Source: JBKEDC01 sp047975205 (lineage in GTDB: Bacteria; Bacteroidota; Bacteroidia; Bacteroidales; Prolixibacteraceae). From it: a stretch of DNA of 64,000 nt. Positions 26,270 through 35,111 of the stretch are shown here, in pieces. A program made the translations under genes and the position numbers. Positions within the stretch are counted from its first letter, which is position 1. Every line of letters starts with the position of its first letter. The notes below the pieces were generated by a model. It ran no database searches. It worked only from the letters and a program-made list of their open reading frames with translations, and had not been told where the DNA came from. Location of the stretch: NCBI GenBank assembly GCA_047975205.1, contig JBKEDC010000018.1, positions 1 to 64,000 on the forward strand. Reading direction: 5' to 3'.

Positions 26270-26980
26270 ATGAAGAAACTAATGTTAATTTGTGGGATAA
26301 TGGTAAGTTCATTATTCTCGTATGCACAGCAAGAAATTAATTTATTGAATACTCCTTATGTAAGTGTAATAGGAGAGTCTCACATCGAAATAACTCCCGA
26401 TGAGATTTACGTTCGATTTACACTTCTCGAAAGGTATGACGGAAAGACAAAAGTAGAATTGAGTACGTTGGACAAAGCTTTATTCAAGCAACTTAAATCA
26501 AATGGTTTTAATTTAGACGCTTTAACAGTAGCAGATGCCACTTTAAATTACACTCCTGTAAGGCGAAAAACAGAAGATGTATTGGCTTCAAAAACTTATA
26601 AGATGAAACTAACTAAGTTGTCGGAATTAACTAAACTTTGGCAAATATTAGATGAAATTGAGGTTAAAAATGCCACTGTGTATAAAATGGATCTGAGCAA
26701 TAGGAAAGATATAGAACAAGCTATGCGTGCAAAAGCAGTTCAAGATGCTAAACAAAAAGCTGAAGGCATGCTTGAAGCAATTGGAGAGCGAGTATATAAA
26801 GTATTGTATTTGGAAGAACAAGTAAACTACGCTCGACCATTTCAGGCAAGAAGTGTTCTTTTCAATACAGTATCGGAAAAAGCCGTTGGTTATTCAGAAG
26901 ATTCTGCAGCAGATAATGCCGTGGAATTTGAAAAAATAAGAATAGAGTGTAAAGTTCAAGCTAAGTTTTCCATCAAATAG
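26270..26980 (+). CDS. SIMPL domain (DUF541) protein
   Basis: A 236-residue exported protein with a signal peptide (MKKLMLICGIMVSSLFSYA) followed by a SIMPL/DUF541 domain (about 30-235), recognisable by VIGESHIEITPDEIYVRFTL and the helix KAVQDAKQKAEGMLEAIGE. Members are periplasmic or surface proteins of unclear role, some forming ring-like oligomers. No operon partner is evident: the next gene lies about 190 bases away. Confidence 0.85.
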   Translation: MKKLMLICGIMVSSLFSYAQQEINLLNTPYVSVIGESHIEITPDEIYVRFTLLERYDGKTKVELSTLDKALFKQLKSNGFNLDALTVADATLNYTPVRRKTEDVLASKTYKMKLTKLSELTKLWQILDEIEVKNATVYKMDLSNRKDIEQAMRAKAVQDAKQKAEGMLEAIGERVYKVLYLEEQVNYARPFQARSVLFNTVSEKAVGYSEDSAADNAVEFEKIRIECKVQAKFSIK

Positions 26981-27173
26981 GTTGCTAATGGATGGTATTG
27001 TTTGTTAAGATTGTTGTCAGATGTACGTTTATGAATATTTTGGAATGAGATATGGGTACAATCTTTCTTCTAGTTTATTATTTGAATTATCTTCTGTAAA
27101 TTTTTAGATTATGTAAGAACTCTTTTATAGTTTTGGGCAACAAAAAATAAACTCTCTTATTTAGTTATTGGTA

Positions 27174-28940
27174 ATGAAAAAGTTAACGCTAAGATTTTGG
27201 CGAATATTCGGAAGCCTTGAAGAACAAAGGCGAATTTACATTTTAAGTTTAATAGTCGGAATTATTTGTGGTGTTGCTGCACTAACTTTGAAAACCTTTG
27301 TACATTTTGTAGGAGAGGAACTTATTGGATATCTTAAAGAAAACGGAGATGGATATTGGTATCTGGCTTTCCCATTAATAGGTATTATCATAACTGTATT
27401 CATTATCAAATTTTTTATAAAAGATGATTTAGGACACGGTGTATCTCAGGTGCTAAGTGCCATTAGTTTGAAGAAAGGTAAAATGAAACTTCATCATACT
27501 TTCACAAGTATGATTACCAGTGGATTTACTATTGGTTTTGGAGGTTCGGTAGGGGCTGAAGCTCCGGTAGTTCTTACCGGATCGGCCATAGGATCCAATT
27601 TAGCTCGGGTGCTCCGGCTTAACTCTTCGCAAACGATGTTGTTGTTGGCGTGCGGAGCAACCGGAGCCATTGCCGGTATTTTTAAGGCTCCTATGGCAGG
27701 TATCGTATTTACTCTTGAAGTACTTATGGTCGATTTAACAATGGCTTCGTTGTTACCCCTGCTTATTTCAGGTATTGCAGCATCAGTAGTTGCTCATATT
27801 TTTACAGGGAGTGATATCTTATTCCATTTTGATTATGCCGATAACTTTACGACTGATAATATTGTATATTATATCATACTTGGTGTTTTCTTAGGATTGG
27901 TTTCATTGTATTTTACGCGCTGTACCTTTTTTTTAGAACGTAAATTTAAATCCATAAATAATCTTTATGCAAAAATATTGATTGGAGGAGGAACATTGGG
28001 TTTATGTATTTTCTTATTTCCGGCATTATGGGGAGAAGGATATTCAAGTATTAATCAGATTTTTTCACAACACGGTTCTAATCTGCTTAAGGAATCAATA
28101 TTTGCTGGCTATGGTGATAATCAGTGGACGCTAATTTTCTTTTTATTTGCCATGATGTTTGTTAAAGTAATAGCTATGACTGCTACGACAGCGAGTGGCG
28201 GAGTAGGGGGAGTGTTTGCTCCATCTTTATTTGTAGGGGCTATTGGTGGATATTTTGTAGCATTGGTGTTAAACGTTACTTTAGGTTTGCAATTATCGGA
28301 AGCCAATTTTGCATTGGCCGGCATGGGGGCTATGATAGCGGGGGTTATGCATGCCCCTCTCTTGGGTATATTCCTTACTGCCGAAATTACGGGAGGATAC
28401 CAGCTTTTTATGCCTTTAATGATTTCATCTATTATGTCTTACATTACTATCATGGCTTTTGAGCCTTATTCTATTTATACTAAGACTTTGGCTCAGCAAG
28501 GAATTTTGGTTACTCATCATAAGGACAAAGCAGTGCTGCACTATATGACGGTAGCTTCATTAATAGAAACTAACTTTGCATCGGTTTCACCTGAGGCAAG
28601 CTTGCGCGACCTAACGAAAGTTATTTCGGTATCAAAACGAAATCTTTATCCGGTGGTTGATGATAAAGGCATGATGCATGGTATGTTAAAACTTGACGAT
28701 GTAAGAGAATTGATGTTCAAACAAGAGCTATACGATAAAGTGTATGTGAAAGATATTATGTATATGCCGGAGTTTTACGTATCTCCTAAAGATTCAATGT
28801 ATAAAGTTGCTGAAACCTTTGAAGCTTGTGGTAGATTTAATTTAGCCGTACTTGATGAAGGCAAATATCTAGGTTTTATATCTAGAGCCAGAGTGTTTTC
28901 GAAATATAGAAAAGACATGAGCTTAGTTTCAAAAGAATAG
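27174..28940 (+). CDS. ClC-type chloride channel/transporter with CBS domains
   Basis: A 588-residue ClC-family anion channel or proton/chloride exchanger. About ten membrane helices span residues 20-430, with the family motifs DLGHGVSQVL (first anion-binding loop), GGSVGAEAPVVLTG carrying the gating glutamate, GIFKAPMAGIVF and GGVFAPSLFVGA. Two CBS repeats follow (about 455-580), ending in the cytoplasm and likely binding an adenine nucleotide. The ATG at 27174 is preferred to a TTG two codons upstream. A small membrane protein gene follows by 3 bases. Confidence 0.93.
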   Translation: MKKLTLRFWRIFGSLEEQRRIYILSLIVGIICGVAALTLKTFVHFVGEELIGYLKENGDGYWYLAFPLIGIIITVFIIKFFIKDDLGHGVSQVLSAISLKKGKMKLHHTFTSMITSGFTIGFGGSVGAEAPVVLTGSAIGSNLARVLRLNSSQTMLLLACGATGAIAGIFKAPMAGIVFTLEVLMVDLTMASLLPLLISGIAASVVAHIFTGSDILFHFDYADNFTTDNIVYYIILGVFLGLVSLYFTRCTFFLERKFKSINNLYAKILIGGGTLGLCIFLFPALWGEGYSSINQIFSQHGSNLLKESIFAGYGDNQWTLIFFLFAMMFVKVIAMTATTASGGVGGVFAPSLFVGAIGGYFVALVLNVTLGLQLSEANFALAGMGAMIAGVMHAPLLGIFLTAEITGGYQLFMPLMISSIMSYITIMAFEPYSIYTKTLAQQGILVTHHKDKAVLHYMTVASLIETNFASVSPEASLRDLTKVISVSKRNLYPVVDDKGMMHGMLKLDDVRELMFKQELYDKVYVKDIMYMPEFYVSPKDSMYKVAETFEACGRFNLAVLDEGKYLGFISRARVFSKYRKDMSLVSKE

Positions 28941-28943
28941 ATT

Positions 28944-29372
28944 ATGAGTACAAAAAGGCAACCACTATATACTGCGGCATTAATCCTTAGTTTAGTTGGA
29001 AATATATTAGCTATATTGTTTTACGCTTCGGCTTGGATGTTTTATGATAGTTTTAAAGAAGTAATGATACATATAACTAACAGGCTTGCCATGAATAATG
29101 TGACTCCATTTTATTTGTTTCTATTTTTCACCTGCTATGTATTCTCTTTAACCGGGGTATTGTTACTATATAGGAATAAGAAATCCGGTTTTTTTGTTTA
29201 TTTACTGAGTCAACTAACTATTTTATTACTACCTATTATTCAGCTAGGATATGATGCAAGCTCTAGTTCTAATGCTATATTTATGATATTATTTTGTAGC
29301 ATTTACAGTTATTATATCTTTTTCTTTCCGAAGAAAAGAGTTTATAGAAGGGTAGAGGAGAAGTGGGATTGA
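28944..29372 (+). CDS. Small four-helix membrane protein, function unknown
   Basis: A 142-residue protein with four hydrophobic segments (about 10-33, 52-76, 83-104, 111-128) and a basic, charged C-terminus (PKKRVYRRVEEKWD). I do not recognise the family. It starts 3 bases after the ClC gene stop, so it is co-transcribed and may be an accessory to the channel, though that is inference. Confidence 0.7.
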   Translation: MSTKRQPLYTAALILSLVGNILAILFYASAWMFYDSFKEVMIHITNRLAMNNVTPFYLFLFFTCYVFSLTGVLLLYRNKKSGFFVYLLSQLTILLLPIIQLGYDASSSSNAIFMILFCSIYSYYIFFFPKKRVYRRVEEKWD

Positions 29373-29443
29373 CAGGATTCAGTATTATTGGAAAACACTA
29401 ATTCGTTTCTATGCTTAATTGTAGAGATAAAAATTCTTGAGCA

Positions 29444-29474
29444 TTTGGAATTGATAAAATAATAATTACCTTTG
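29444..29474 (+). promoter_or_regulatory. Promoter of first tRNA-Phe
   Basis: TTTG at 29444-29447, a 19-base spacer, then TACCTTTG at 29467-29474. This matches the Bacteroidetes primary sigma consensus fully. The stretch TACCTTTGCATCGCAGTT is repeated exactly before the second tRNA-Phe. Confidence 0.85.
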
Positions 29475-29526
29475 CATCGCAGTTAGGGTGGTAAATTACT
29501 ACTGAAGAAATGCAATAAAAGCCAAT

Positions 29527-29599
29527 GGTGCCATAGCTCAGTTGGTAGAGCAATGGACTGAAAATCCATGTGTCCCTGGTTCGAATCCAGGTGGCACCA
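29527..29599 (+). tRNA. tRNA-Phe (GAA)
   Basis: A complete 73-base cloverleaf: acceptor GGTGCCA pairs with TGGCACC, D arm GCTC/GAGC, anticodon stem ATGGA/TCCAT with loop CTGAAAA (anticodon GAA at 29560-29562), T arm CCTGG/CCAGG with TTCGAAT. Discriminator is A; the CCA end is not encoded. Own promoter and terminator. Identical to the copy at 30296. Confidence 0.98.
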
Positions 29600-29605
29600 C
29601 AGCTT

Positions 29606-29638
29606 AAAAAAGGAGAAAGATATTCTTTCTCCTTTTTT
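29606..29638 (+). terminator. Terminator of first tRNA-Phe
   Basis: A perfect 15-bp stem (29606-29620 with 29624-29638, 3-base loop) ends in a run of T, 6 bases after the tRNA. Confidence 0.92.
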
Positions 29639-29715
29639 TATCGAGAAAAGTCATTCCCAAAACAAAAAACACAACAAACAGGTTAATAAATCAATAATAC
29701 TTAAATTAGACTTAT

Positions 29716-30219
29716 ATGAAACGAACATTACTTTTTTATTTACTTGCACTTTTTACATTGGTCTTTCCTTCATGTACAGAAGACAATACCTATGCATATT
29801 TAGGTTCAACCTATGAGTTTAAACGAGATTTCTCTTGGGATGATTACATTGGATATAATGCTTATTATATTTTCCCTCGACCTTTAGCAGATACAGATGG
29901 TATAATGGTTTATATACTTTGGGAACAGGCCGATGGGCTAGATGTCTGGCGTCCGCTTCCCCAAACAACTTATACCGTAAACGGTGCGTTAATGTATAGC
30001 TATGATTACACGCTTGCACATATTACAATCTATTTGACTACAGATTACGACCCATCATATTTGCAGGATGGAGATTTATATGATCAAATATTTAGAGTTG
30101 TAACACTTCCATCTGATTGGATATCGACGAGAAAAACCGCCGATTATGACACATTGATGCGAGAGCTTCAAGATTCCGGATGTTCTTATGAAGTATTTGA
30201 TATGAAAAATGAGAAATAA
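29716..30219 (+). CDS. Small lipoprotein of unknown function
   Basis: A 167-residue protein with a lipoprotein signal (MKRTLLFYLLALFTLVFPSC, lipid-anchored Cys20). The mature part is rich in Tyr, Asp and Trp and probably a beta-sandwich; it resembles small Bacteroidetes lipoproteins I know only as hypothetical. It sits between the two tRNA-Phe genes on the same strand and is isolated from them by the first tRNA terminator and the second tRNA promoter, whose -33 box begins directly at its stop codon. Confidence 0.75.
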   Translation: MKRTLLFYLLALFTLVFPSCTEDNTYAYLGSTYEFKRDFSWDDYIGYNAYYIFPRPLADTDGIMVYILWEQADGLDVWRPLPQTTYTVNGALMYSYDYTLAHITIYLTTDYDPSYLQDGDLYDQIFRVVTLPSDWISTRKTADYDTLMRELQDSGCSYEVFDMKNEK

Positions 30220-30250
30220 TTTGCTTTTATAGAAATAAACTTTACCTTTG
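30220..30250 (+). promoter_or_regulatory. Promoter of second tRNA-Phe
   Basis: TTTG at 30220-30223, a 19-base spacer, then TACCTTTG at 30243-30250: the same elements and spacing as before the first copy. Confidence 0.85.
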
Positions 30251-30295
30251 CATCGCAGTTGAGGTAATGCTATTATTGAAACAAAAAAAGCCAAT

Positions 30296-30368
30296 GGTGC
30301 CATAGCTCAGTTGGTAGAGCAATGGACTGAAAATCCATGTGTCCCTGGTTCGAATCCAGGTGGCACCA
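30296..30368 (+). tRNA. tRNA-Phe (GAA), second copy
   Basis: Identical over all 73 bases to the copy at 29527, anticodon GAA at 30329-30331, no encoded CCA. Identity extends a few bases upstream (AAAAGCCAAT) and through the start of the terminator stem. Confidence 0.98.
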
Positions 30369-30375
30369 CAGCTTA

Positions 30376-30407
30376 AAAAAGGAGAATCGTTCACGATTCT
30401 CCTTTTT
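30376..30407 (+). terminator. Terminator of second tRNA-Phe
   Basis: A perfect 14-bp stem (30376-30389 with 30394-30407, 4-base loop) with a T run. The lower stem matches the first tRNA terminator; the upper stem differs on both arms so pairing is kept. Confidence 0.92.
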
Positions 30408-30493
30408 GTTTGTATTATAGTAAGGAGGCCTTGTCTTGAAAGAGATAACAGTCCATCATTTAGATTTACGGTGAACTTTCTTTATTAAAGAAA

Positions 30494-30530
30494 TAAATCC
30501 TCTTCGGTATCTCGAACCGAAGAGGATTTA
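30494..30530 (-). terminator. rnpB terminator
   Basis: A perfect 14-bp stem (30494-30507 with 30517-30530, 9-base loop) lies just beyond the 3' end of the RNase P RNA on the minus strand and is followed by a T-rich stretch. Confidence 0.88.
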
Positions 30531-30536
30531 ATAAAA

Positions 30537-30908
30537 GCAGACTAGTAAGCCGGGTTCTGTATTCTATGAAGAATCTCTATCATTTATCTACGCACAACAT
30601 TGCTGTTATGCTCTAGCAACCTACCCCTCGTGACGTATATACAAGACGAGCAACCCTGCTGACTAAAGTCAACCACGATATACATGGTCTTGCAACCTGT
30701 GTGCGCACAGCTCTCAAAGTCACCTTTGAGACCGGTGAGCTCTTACCTCACCTTCTCACCCTTACCGATTAGTCGAAACAAATCGGCGGTTATTTTCTTC
30801 TGCGCTTGTCATAAACTTTCGTCTATCTTCTCGTTAAGAAGCACAGTGCTCTGCGTTGCCCGGACTTTCCTCTCCTCAGAAAATTGAGCAGCGATAGAGT
30901 TGTCTGCG
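30537..30908 (-). ncRNA. rnpB: RNase P RNA, class A
   Basis: The catalytic RNA that trims tRNA 5' leaders. On the minus strand the conserved 5' core GAGGAAAGTCCGGGC and the 3' core ACAGAACCCGGCTTAC are both present, forming the P4 pairing. GCAGAC near the 5' end pairs with GTCTGC at the 3' end as helix P1, which sets the ends to within a few bases. Length about 372 is normal. It has a -7 box upstream and a terminator downstream. It lies next to the tRNA genes but on the opposite strand. Confidence 0.95.
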
Positions 30909-30911
30909 CCA

Positions 30912-30942
30912 CAAAAATAGTTTTAATAAATAGCTTATGAAA
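30912..30942 (-). promoter_or_regulatory. rnpB promoter
   Basis: On the minus strand: TTTC (30942-30939), 19-base spacer, then TATTTTTG (30919-30912), placing transcription start at the inferred RNA 5' end. The -33 has one mismatch from TTTG. Confidence 0.7.
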
Positions 30943-31001
30943 ATTTACAGATTATTTTGTTTCGAAACTATTTTTTGGTTCAGGTAAAATTATTATTTAA
31001 A

Positions 31002-31943
31002 CTATGGTTCAAATAATCTCCCTTGCCATGTATTTTTTTCCTCTAAATACTTTTCCAACTTGGCCACGAACTCAAAATTCTTAATACCCCATTTCGGAGC
31101 AATCAATAGGTCCTTAGGGGATTGGCTGATGAACCGTTCAATGATAATATTTGGATTTAATAACTCTAAATATTCAATACACAACTCCAAATATTCATCT
31201 AGGGAGAATAAATTAAACTCCTTGGGATTTATAGCATAATCTTTAGCTAACCGGGTTCCTTTGTGTATTTGTAATTGATGGAGCTTTATATTCTCTATAG
31301 GGATTTTCGATATTTCACGGGCTTGATTTAAGAAATCGTTGTGATTTTCCCCCGGTAAGCCAAGTATTAGATGGCCACAGCTATGTATCCCTCGTTTATG
31401 AATTTCTTCCACGGCTTTAATGGCAGCTTCGTATGAATGTCCGCGGTTTATTCGTTGAAGCGTAGTATTATTCGTTGATTCTATACCGAGTTCGACCATA
31501 ATATAATAGCTTTCTGCCAATTCTTCTAGGTAATTAAGTACTTCTTCCGATAAGCAATCAGGACGAGTGCCAATGACGAGTCCGATAACTTTATCATGTT
31601 TTAAAGCCTCCTCATATTTCTTCCGAAGCACATCTACATTGGCATATGTGTTTGAGTAAGCCTGAAAGTAACCTAAGAATCTCATGGAATGATACTTTTT
31701 GGCAAAAAATCTAATACCTTTTTCTACTTGATTACTAATACTTTCTTCTGTCCTGCAATATCCCGGTTTAAAAGTCTTGTTATTGCAATATGCACAACCT
31801 TTAATAGCTAATTTTCCATCGCGATTAGGGCAAGTGAATCCTGCATCGATAGAAATTTTTTGCACGCGTTCGCCATTAAACATTCTCCTGAAGTGGTTGG
31901 GAAAGTCATTGTATCGTCTGTTGTGTTTCCAAGAATAATCCAT
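31002..31943 (-). CDS. TIGR01212 family radical SAM protein (YhcC-like)
   Basis: A 313-residue radical SAM protein of the YhcC/TIGR01212 group, with the cluster cysteines in FTCPNRDGK...GCAYCNN near residues 38-58. Other family marks are YFQAYSNTYA, IGTRPDCL, VELGIEST and HLILGLPGE. The reaction is not established; the fold is shared with Elp3-like enzymes. A minus-strand TAAATTTG lies only 4 bases before the ATG, so the transcript may be leaderless. Confidence 0.9.
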   Translation of the reverse strand: MDYSWKHNRRYNDFPNHFRRMFNGERVQKISIDAGFTCPNRDGKLAIKGCAYCNNKTFKPGYCRTEESISNQVEKGIRFFAKKYHSMRFLGYFQAYSNTYANVDVLRKKYEEALKHDKVIGLVIGTRPDCLSEEVLNYLEELAESYYIMVELGIESTNNTTLQRINRGHSYEAAIKAVEEIHKRGIHSCGHLILGLPGENHNDFLNQAREISKIPIENIKLHQLQIHKGTRLAKDYAINPKEFNLFSLDEYLELCIEYLELLNPNIIIERFISQSPKDLLIAPKWGIKNFEFVAKLEKYLEEKNTWQGRLFEP

Positions 31944-31947
31944 GTCG

Positions 31948-31955
31948 CAAATTTA
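31948..31955 (-). promoter_or_regulatory. -7 box very close to the radical SAM start
   Basis: TAAATTTG (minus strand) fits TAnnTTTG. Its last base is 4 bases from the ATG, so transcription would begin at or near the start codon. Confidence 0.45.
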
Positions 31956-32069
31956 TAAAACAATACATATAATATACCTATAAGAAGAAAATATAAACTA
32001 TACCATATATACTTTATGAAACGCCGCTATAATGCGTATATTAGCAGAGAAAATAGAAATGCTAATTTT

Positions 32070-33602
32070 ATGTTTACTGAAAAAGATCTTGTATTTATAA
32101 AAGAACGTGGTAGTAATGAAACCACGGTGAAAACCCAAGTTGAAAATTTTAAAAAAGGATTTCCATTTTTACCTATTGTGGCTCCTGCAGCAGTAGGAAA
32201 TGGAATTATTCAGCTTAACTCTGAAGAAATTGAAAGCTTTATCCATACTTATGAAGATAAGATTAATGATGGATTAAAACCATTAAAATTTGTGCCGGCA
32301 TCAGGGGCTGCAAGTAGAATGTTTAAAACATTGTTCTCAGCTAAAGATGAGCTAGAATCAGGAATTGATGAACAAGAAGTTTTGTCAAATAATAAGGATA
32401 TAGCTCAGTTTCGCACTCAAATTAAAGATTTTGCATTTTACGAAGACCTTTCATCTATTGCCGGAAAGCCTGCCGAAGATTTAACCCTGCTAGAGAAACT
32501 AAACTTCTTGTTGACAGAAAATGGATTAAATTATGGAGCCTTGCCTAAAGGTTTACTAAAATTCCATAACTATGATGATACAAATCGTAGTTCATTTGAG
32601 GAACATTGTGTAGAGGGAGCTGCATATGCCATGGATAGTAATGGAAAAGTGAGTATCCATTTCACAGTTTCGCCTGAACACCAAGCAAAATTTGAGGAGC
32701 ATCTAGCTGATAAACTAGCATATCACTCAGAACAATTTAAAGCAAATTATACTATTTCTTTTAGTTGCCAAAAATCAGAAACTGATACTATTGCTGTAAC
32801 TCCCGATAATAGACCATTTAGAACAGACGACGGTAATGTATTATTCCGTCCTGCGGGACATGGAGCTCTTATTGCAAATCTCAATGAACTGGATGCAGAT
32901 ATTATTTTTATAAAAAATATAGATAATGTAGTGCCCGATCACCTAAAACCTGAAACAGTACGCTATAAAAAGGCATTGGCAGGTTTATTGTTAGATATAC
33001 AAAAAGTAGTATATACTTATCAGCAAAAGTTTGACCAATACACAGAAGCAGAATTCACAGAAGAGTTCATAAATAAAGCAATACTATTTTTAGGTAAAAG
33101 TTTAAATACTAGGATGCCGAAGACTATAGATAATAAATCAGATAAAATTGCTTATTTGAAAGCTAAATTTAATCGTCCGTTACGCGTTTGCGGTATGGTT
33201 AAGAATGAAGGCGAACCAGGAGGAGGACCATTTTGGGCATCATCTGCTGACGGCTCGGTATCTCTTCAGGTGCTTGAAAGTTCCCAGATCGATTTTAACG
33301 ACGCCAAACAAAGCGAATTTGCAAATTTGGCTACACATTTTAATCCTGTCGACTTAATTTGTGCAACAAAAAACTATAAAGGAGAATCATTTAATTTGAT
33401 GAACTACGTCGATCCTGCAACAGGTTTTATATCCAATAAATCTTTGAATGGTAAGGAACTCAAAGCCCAAGAATTACCGGGATTATGGAATGGAGCTATG
33501 TCAGATTGGAATACGTTATTTGTAGAAGTTCCTATTTTGACTTTCAATCCGGTTAAAACGGTAAATGATTTACTTCGGAAAGAACATCAATCTACGAAAT
33601 AA
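32070..33602 (+). CDS. DUF4301 family protein
   Basis: A 510-residue soluble protein of the Bacteroidetes family DUF4301, function unknown. The segment KFVPASGAASRMFKTL near residue 75 is similar in form to the glycine-rich, Arg-Met loop of sugar nucleotidyltransferases, which suggests nucleotide binding, and RVCGMVKNEGEPGGGPFW near residue 375 is another conserved-looking block. The start MFTEKDLVFIKERG is preferred; a frame reaching 18 codons upstream has no support. Single-gene transcript with its own terminator. Confidence 0.85.
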   Translation: MFTEKDLVFIKERGSNETTVKTQVENFKKGFPFLPIVAPAAVGNGIIQLNSEEIESFIHTYEDKINDGLKPLKFVPASGAASRMFKTLFSAKDELESGIDEQEVLSNNKDIAQFRTQIKDFAFYEDLSSIAGKPAEDLTLLEKLNFLLTENGLNYGALPKGLLKFHNYDDTNRSSFEEHCVEGAAYAMDSNGKVSIHFTVSPEHQAKFEEHLADKLAYHSEQFKANYTISFSCQKSETDTIAVTPDNRPFRTDDGNVLFRPAGHGALIANLNELDADIIFIKNIDNVVPDHLKPETVRYKKALAGLLLDIQKVVYTYQQKFDQYTEAEFTEEFINKAILFLGKSLNTRMPKTIDNKSDKIAYLKAKFNRPLRVCGMVKNEGEPGGGPFWASSADGSVSLQVLESSQIDFNDAKQSEFANLATHFNPVDLICATKNYKGESFNLMNYVDPATGFISNKSLNGKELKAQELPGLWNGAMSDWNTLFVEVPILTFNPVKTVNDLLRKEHQSTK

Positions 33603-33620
33603 TTTTTTAAGGTGAAAAAT

Positions 33621-33653
33621 AAAGCGTTATATCCTCAATGAATATAACGCTTT
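33621..33653 (+). terminator. Terminator downstream of the DUF4301 gene
   Basis: A perfect 12-bp stem (33621-33632 with 33642-33653) followed by a T run, 18 bases after the stop. Confidence 0.9.
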
Positions 33654-33660
33654 TTTTGAA

Positions 33661-33668
33661 TATCTTTG
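33661..33668 (+). promoter_or_regulatory. -7 box of the TPR/tRNA-Thr editing/TatD/TcdA operon
   Basis: TATCTTTG fits TAnnTTTG, lies right after the upstream terminator and 18 bases before the ATG of the TPR gene. Confidence 0.6.
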
Positions 33669-33686
33669 TAGCTGTAATTGATAACC

Positions 33687-35105
33687 ATGAGTGAAGAACA
33701 AAAAGACTTTTCGGAAGATGACGAACAAATAGCAGAAGCTGTTATTCGTTTTAAGCAGGCTGCAGAGAACGGACAACTAATTTATTTTGACGTATTTGAA
33801 TATGAAGGAATCATTGATTACCTCATGGAAGATGCTGAAATAGAATTAGCGGATAGGGCTGTGATTTGTGCACTAGAAGTGCATCCAAATTCTTTTGAAA
33901 TAAGGCTTAAGAATGCGCAAATTCTTATTTTCAAGGGGGAAGCTTTGAAAGCGTTAGGACTTTTGGATGAATTGGAAAAGATTGATCAGGAAAATATCGA
34001 TTTACAACTTGTTAAAGGAAATGCATACATACAAATTGGGCAAACAGACAAAGCGATAGAGTTATATAATGCTGCTTATGCCCAAAGCGGAGAAGCCGAT
34101 GGTGACTTGGCATATGACATTGCTTTGAGTTTACAACAAGCGGAAGAATATCAGAAAGCAATCTATTTCTTGAAAACAGCCTATAACGATACGAAAAACA
34201 CATCGCTGTTATATGAGTTGGGTTATTGTTATAGTCGAATCGACAAATACAAAGAAGGAATTGAATTTTACGAAAGATTTCTGAATGAGGATCCGCTTAA
34301 CGCTACCGTATGGTATAATTTGGGAATTAATTATAACCAAATAGAAGAATGTCAGAAAGCTATAGACGCTTATGATTATGCCATCGCTCTACAAGAAAGT
34401 TTAGATCAAGCTTTCTTTAACAAAGGGAATGTATTGGCAAATACGAATCGTTATGCAGAGGCTATAGCGTCTTATCTTGAATATTTAGAACTATCACCGG
34501 ATAGTGAAGATGGACATTTTTATTTGGCAGATTGCTATTTAGCTACTAATCAGTTTGAGCAAGCGTGTATGCATTACAAGAAAGCTTTTGATCTAAATAA
34601 TACAAACATAGAAGCTTTACACAATATAGCGGTCACATTGATGAGTGACGATAGATATGAATCAGCATTGGAAATTATGAATGAGGTGCTCTCCTTAGAA
34701 CAGAATAATGCTCTATATCTCACTACCTTTGGAAATATTAACTATGAATTAGATAAACCGGATTTAGCAGAAGAATCTTATATCAAGGCTTTGAGTGCAG
34801 ATAAACATTGTGTTGTGGCTTGGGGAGCCCTAGCTGATATTAAATCGTTGACCAAAAATTTGAGTGTCGCACTAGATACGATTAGAGAAGGTTTGATTGC
34901 TAATCCAAGTGATCCGTTCCTCCTTGCTAAGACTGTGATTATTTATATAGAATTAGAACAAAAAGAAGAGGCTTTAAGTGCTGTGCAAGAAGGATTAAAA
35001 TGTGATGACGATACATCGTTTCGAAACTTGTTATATTCACAACTTGATGAAGATAAGGAAAACAAATTGCTCCAAAAAGTAATTAAGGAACTTAAAAAAG
35101 AGTAG
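33687..35105 (+). CDS. Tetratricopeptide repeat protein
   Basis: A 472-residue cytoplasmic protein made almost wholly of TPR helices after an acidic N-terminus (MSEEQKDFSEDDEQIAEA). Ten or so repeats are visible, for example ATVWYNLGINYNQIEECQKAID and EDGHFYLADCYLATNQFEQA. It should act as a protein-binding scaffold. There is no signal peptide. The ATG is preferred to a TTG three codons earlier. It is the first gene of a four-gene unit; the tRNA editing-domain gene begins 6 bases after its stop. Confidence 0.88.
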   Translation: MSEEQKDFSEDDEQIAEAVIRFKQAAENGQLIYFDVFEYEGIIDYLMEDAEIELADRAVICALEVHPNSFEIRLKNAQILIFKGEALKALGLLDELEKIDQENIDLQLVKGNAYIQIGQTDKAIELYNAAYAQSGEADGDLAYDIALSLQQAEEYQKAIYFLKTAYNDTKNTSLLYELGYCYSRIDKYKEGIEFYERFLNEDPLNATVWYNLGINYNQIEECQKAIDAYDYAIALQESLDQAFFNKGNVLANTNRYAEAIASYLEYLELSPDSEDGHFYLADCYLATNQFEQACMHYKKAFDLNNTNIEALHNIAVTLMSDDRYESALEIMNEVLSLEQNNALYLTTFGNINYELDKPDLAEESYIKALSADKHCVVAWGALADIKSLTKNLSVALDTIREGLIANPSDPFLLAKTVIIYIELEQKEEALSAVQEGLKCDDDTSFRNLLYSQLDEDKENKLLQKVIKELKKE

Positions 35106-35111
35106 TTTAAT

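Noticed and set aside
29568..29816. 82-codon frame starting inside the first tRNA-Phe
   Set aside because: Overlaps the tRNA, its terminator and the lipoprotein gene in another frame.
33678..33686. Upstream TTG start for the TPR gene
   Set aside because: The ATG three codons later is nearer the expected leader length and is the conventional start; the same reasoning applies to the TTGs before the ClC and gyrA ATGs.
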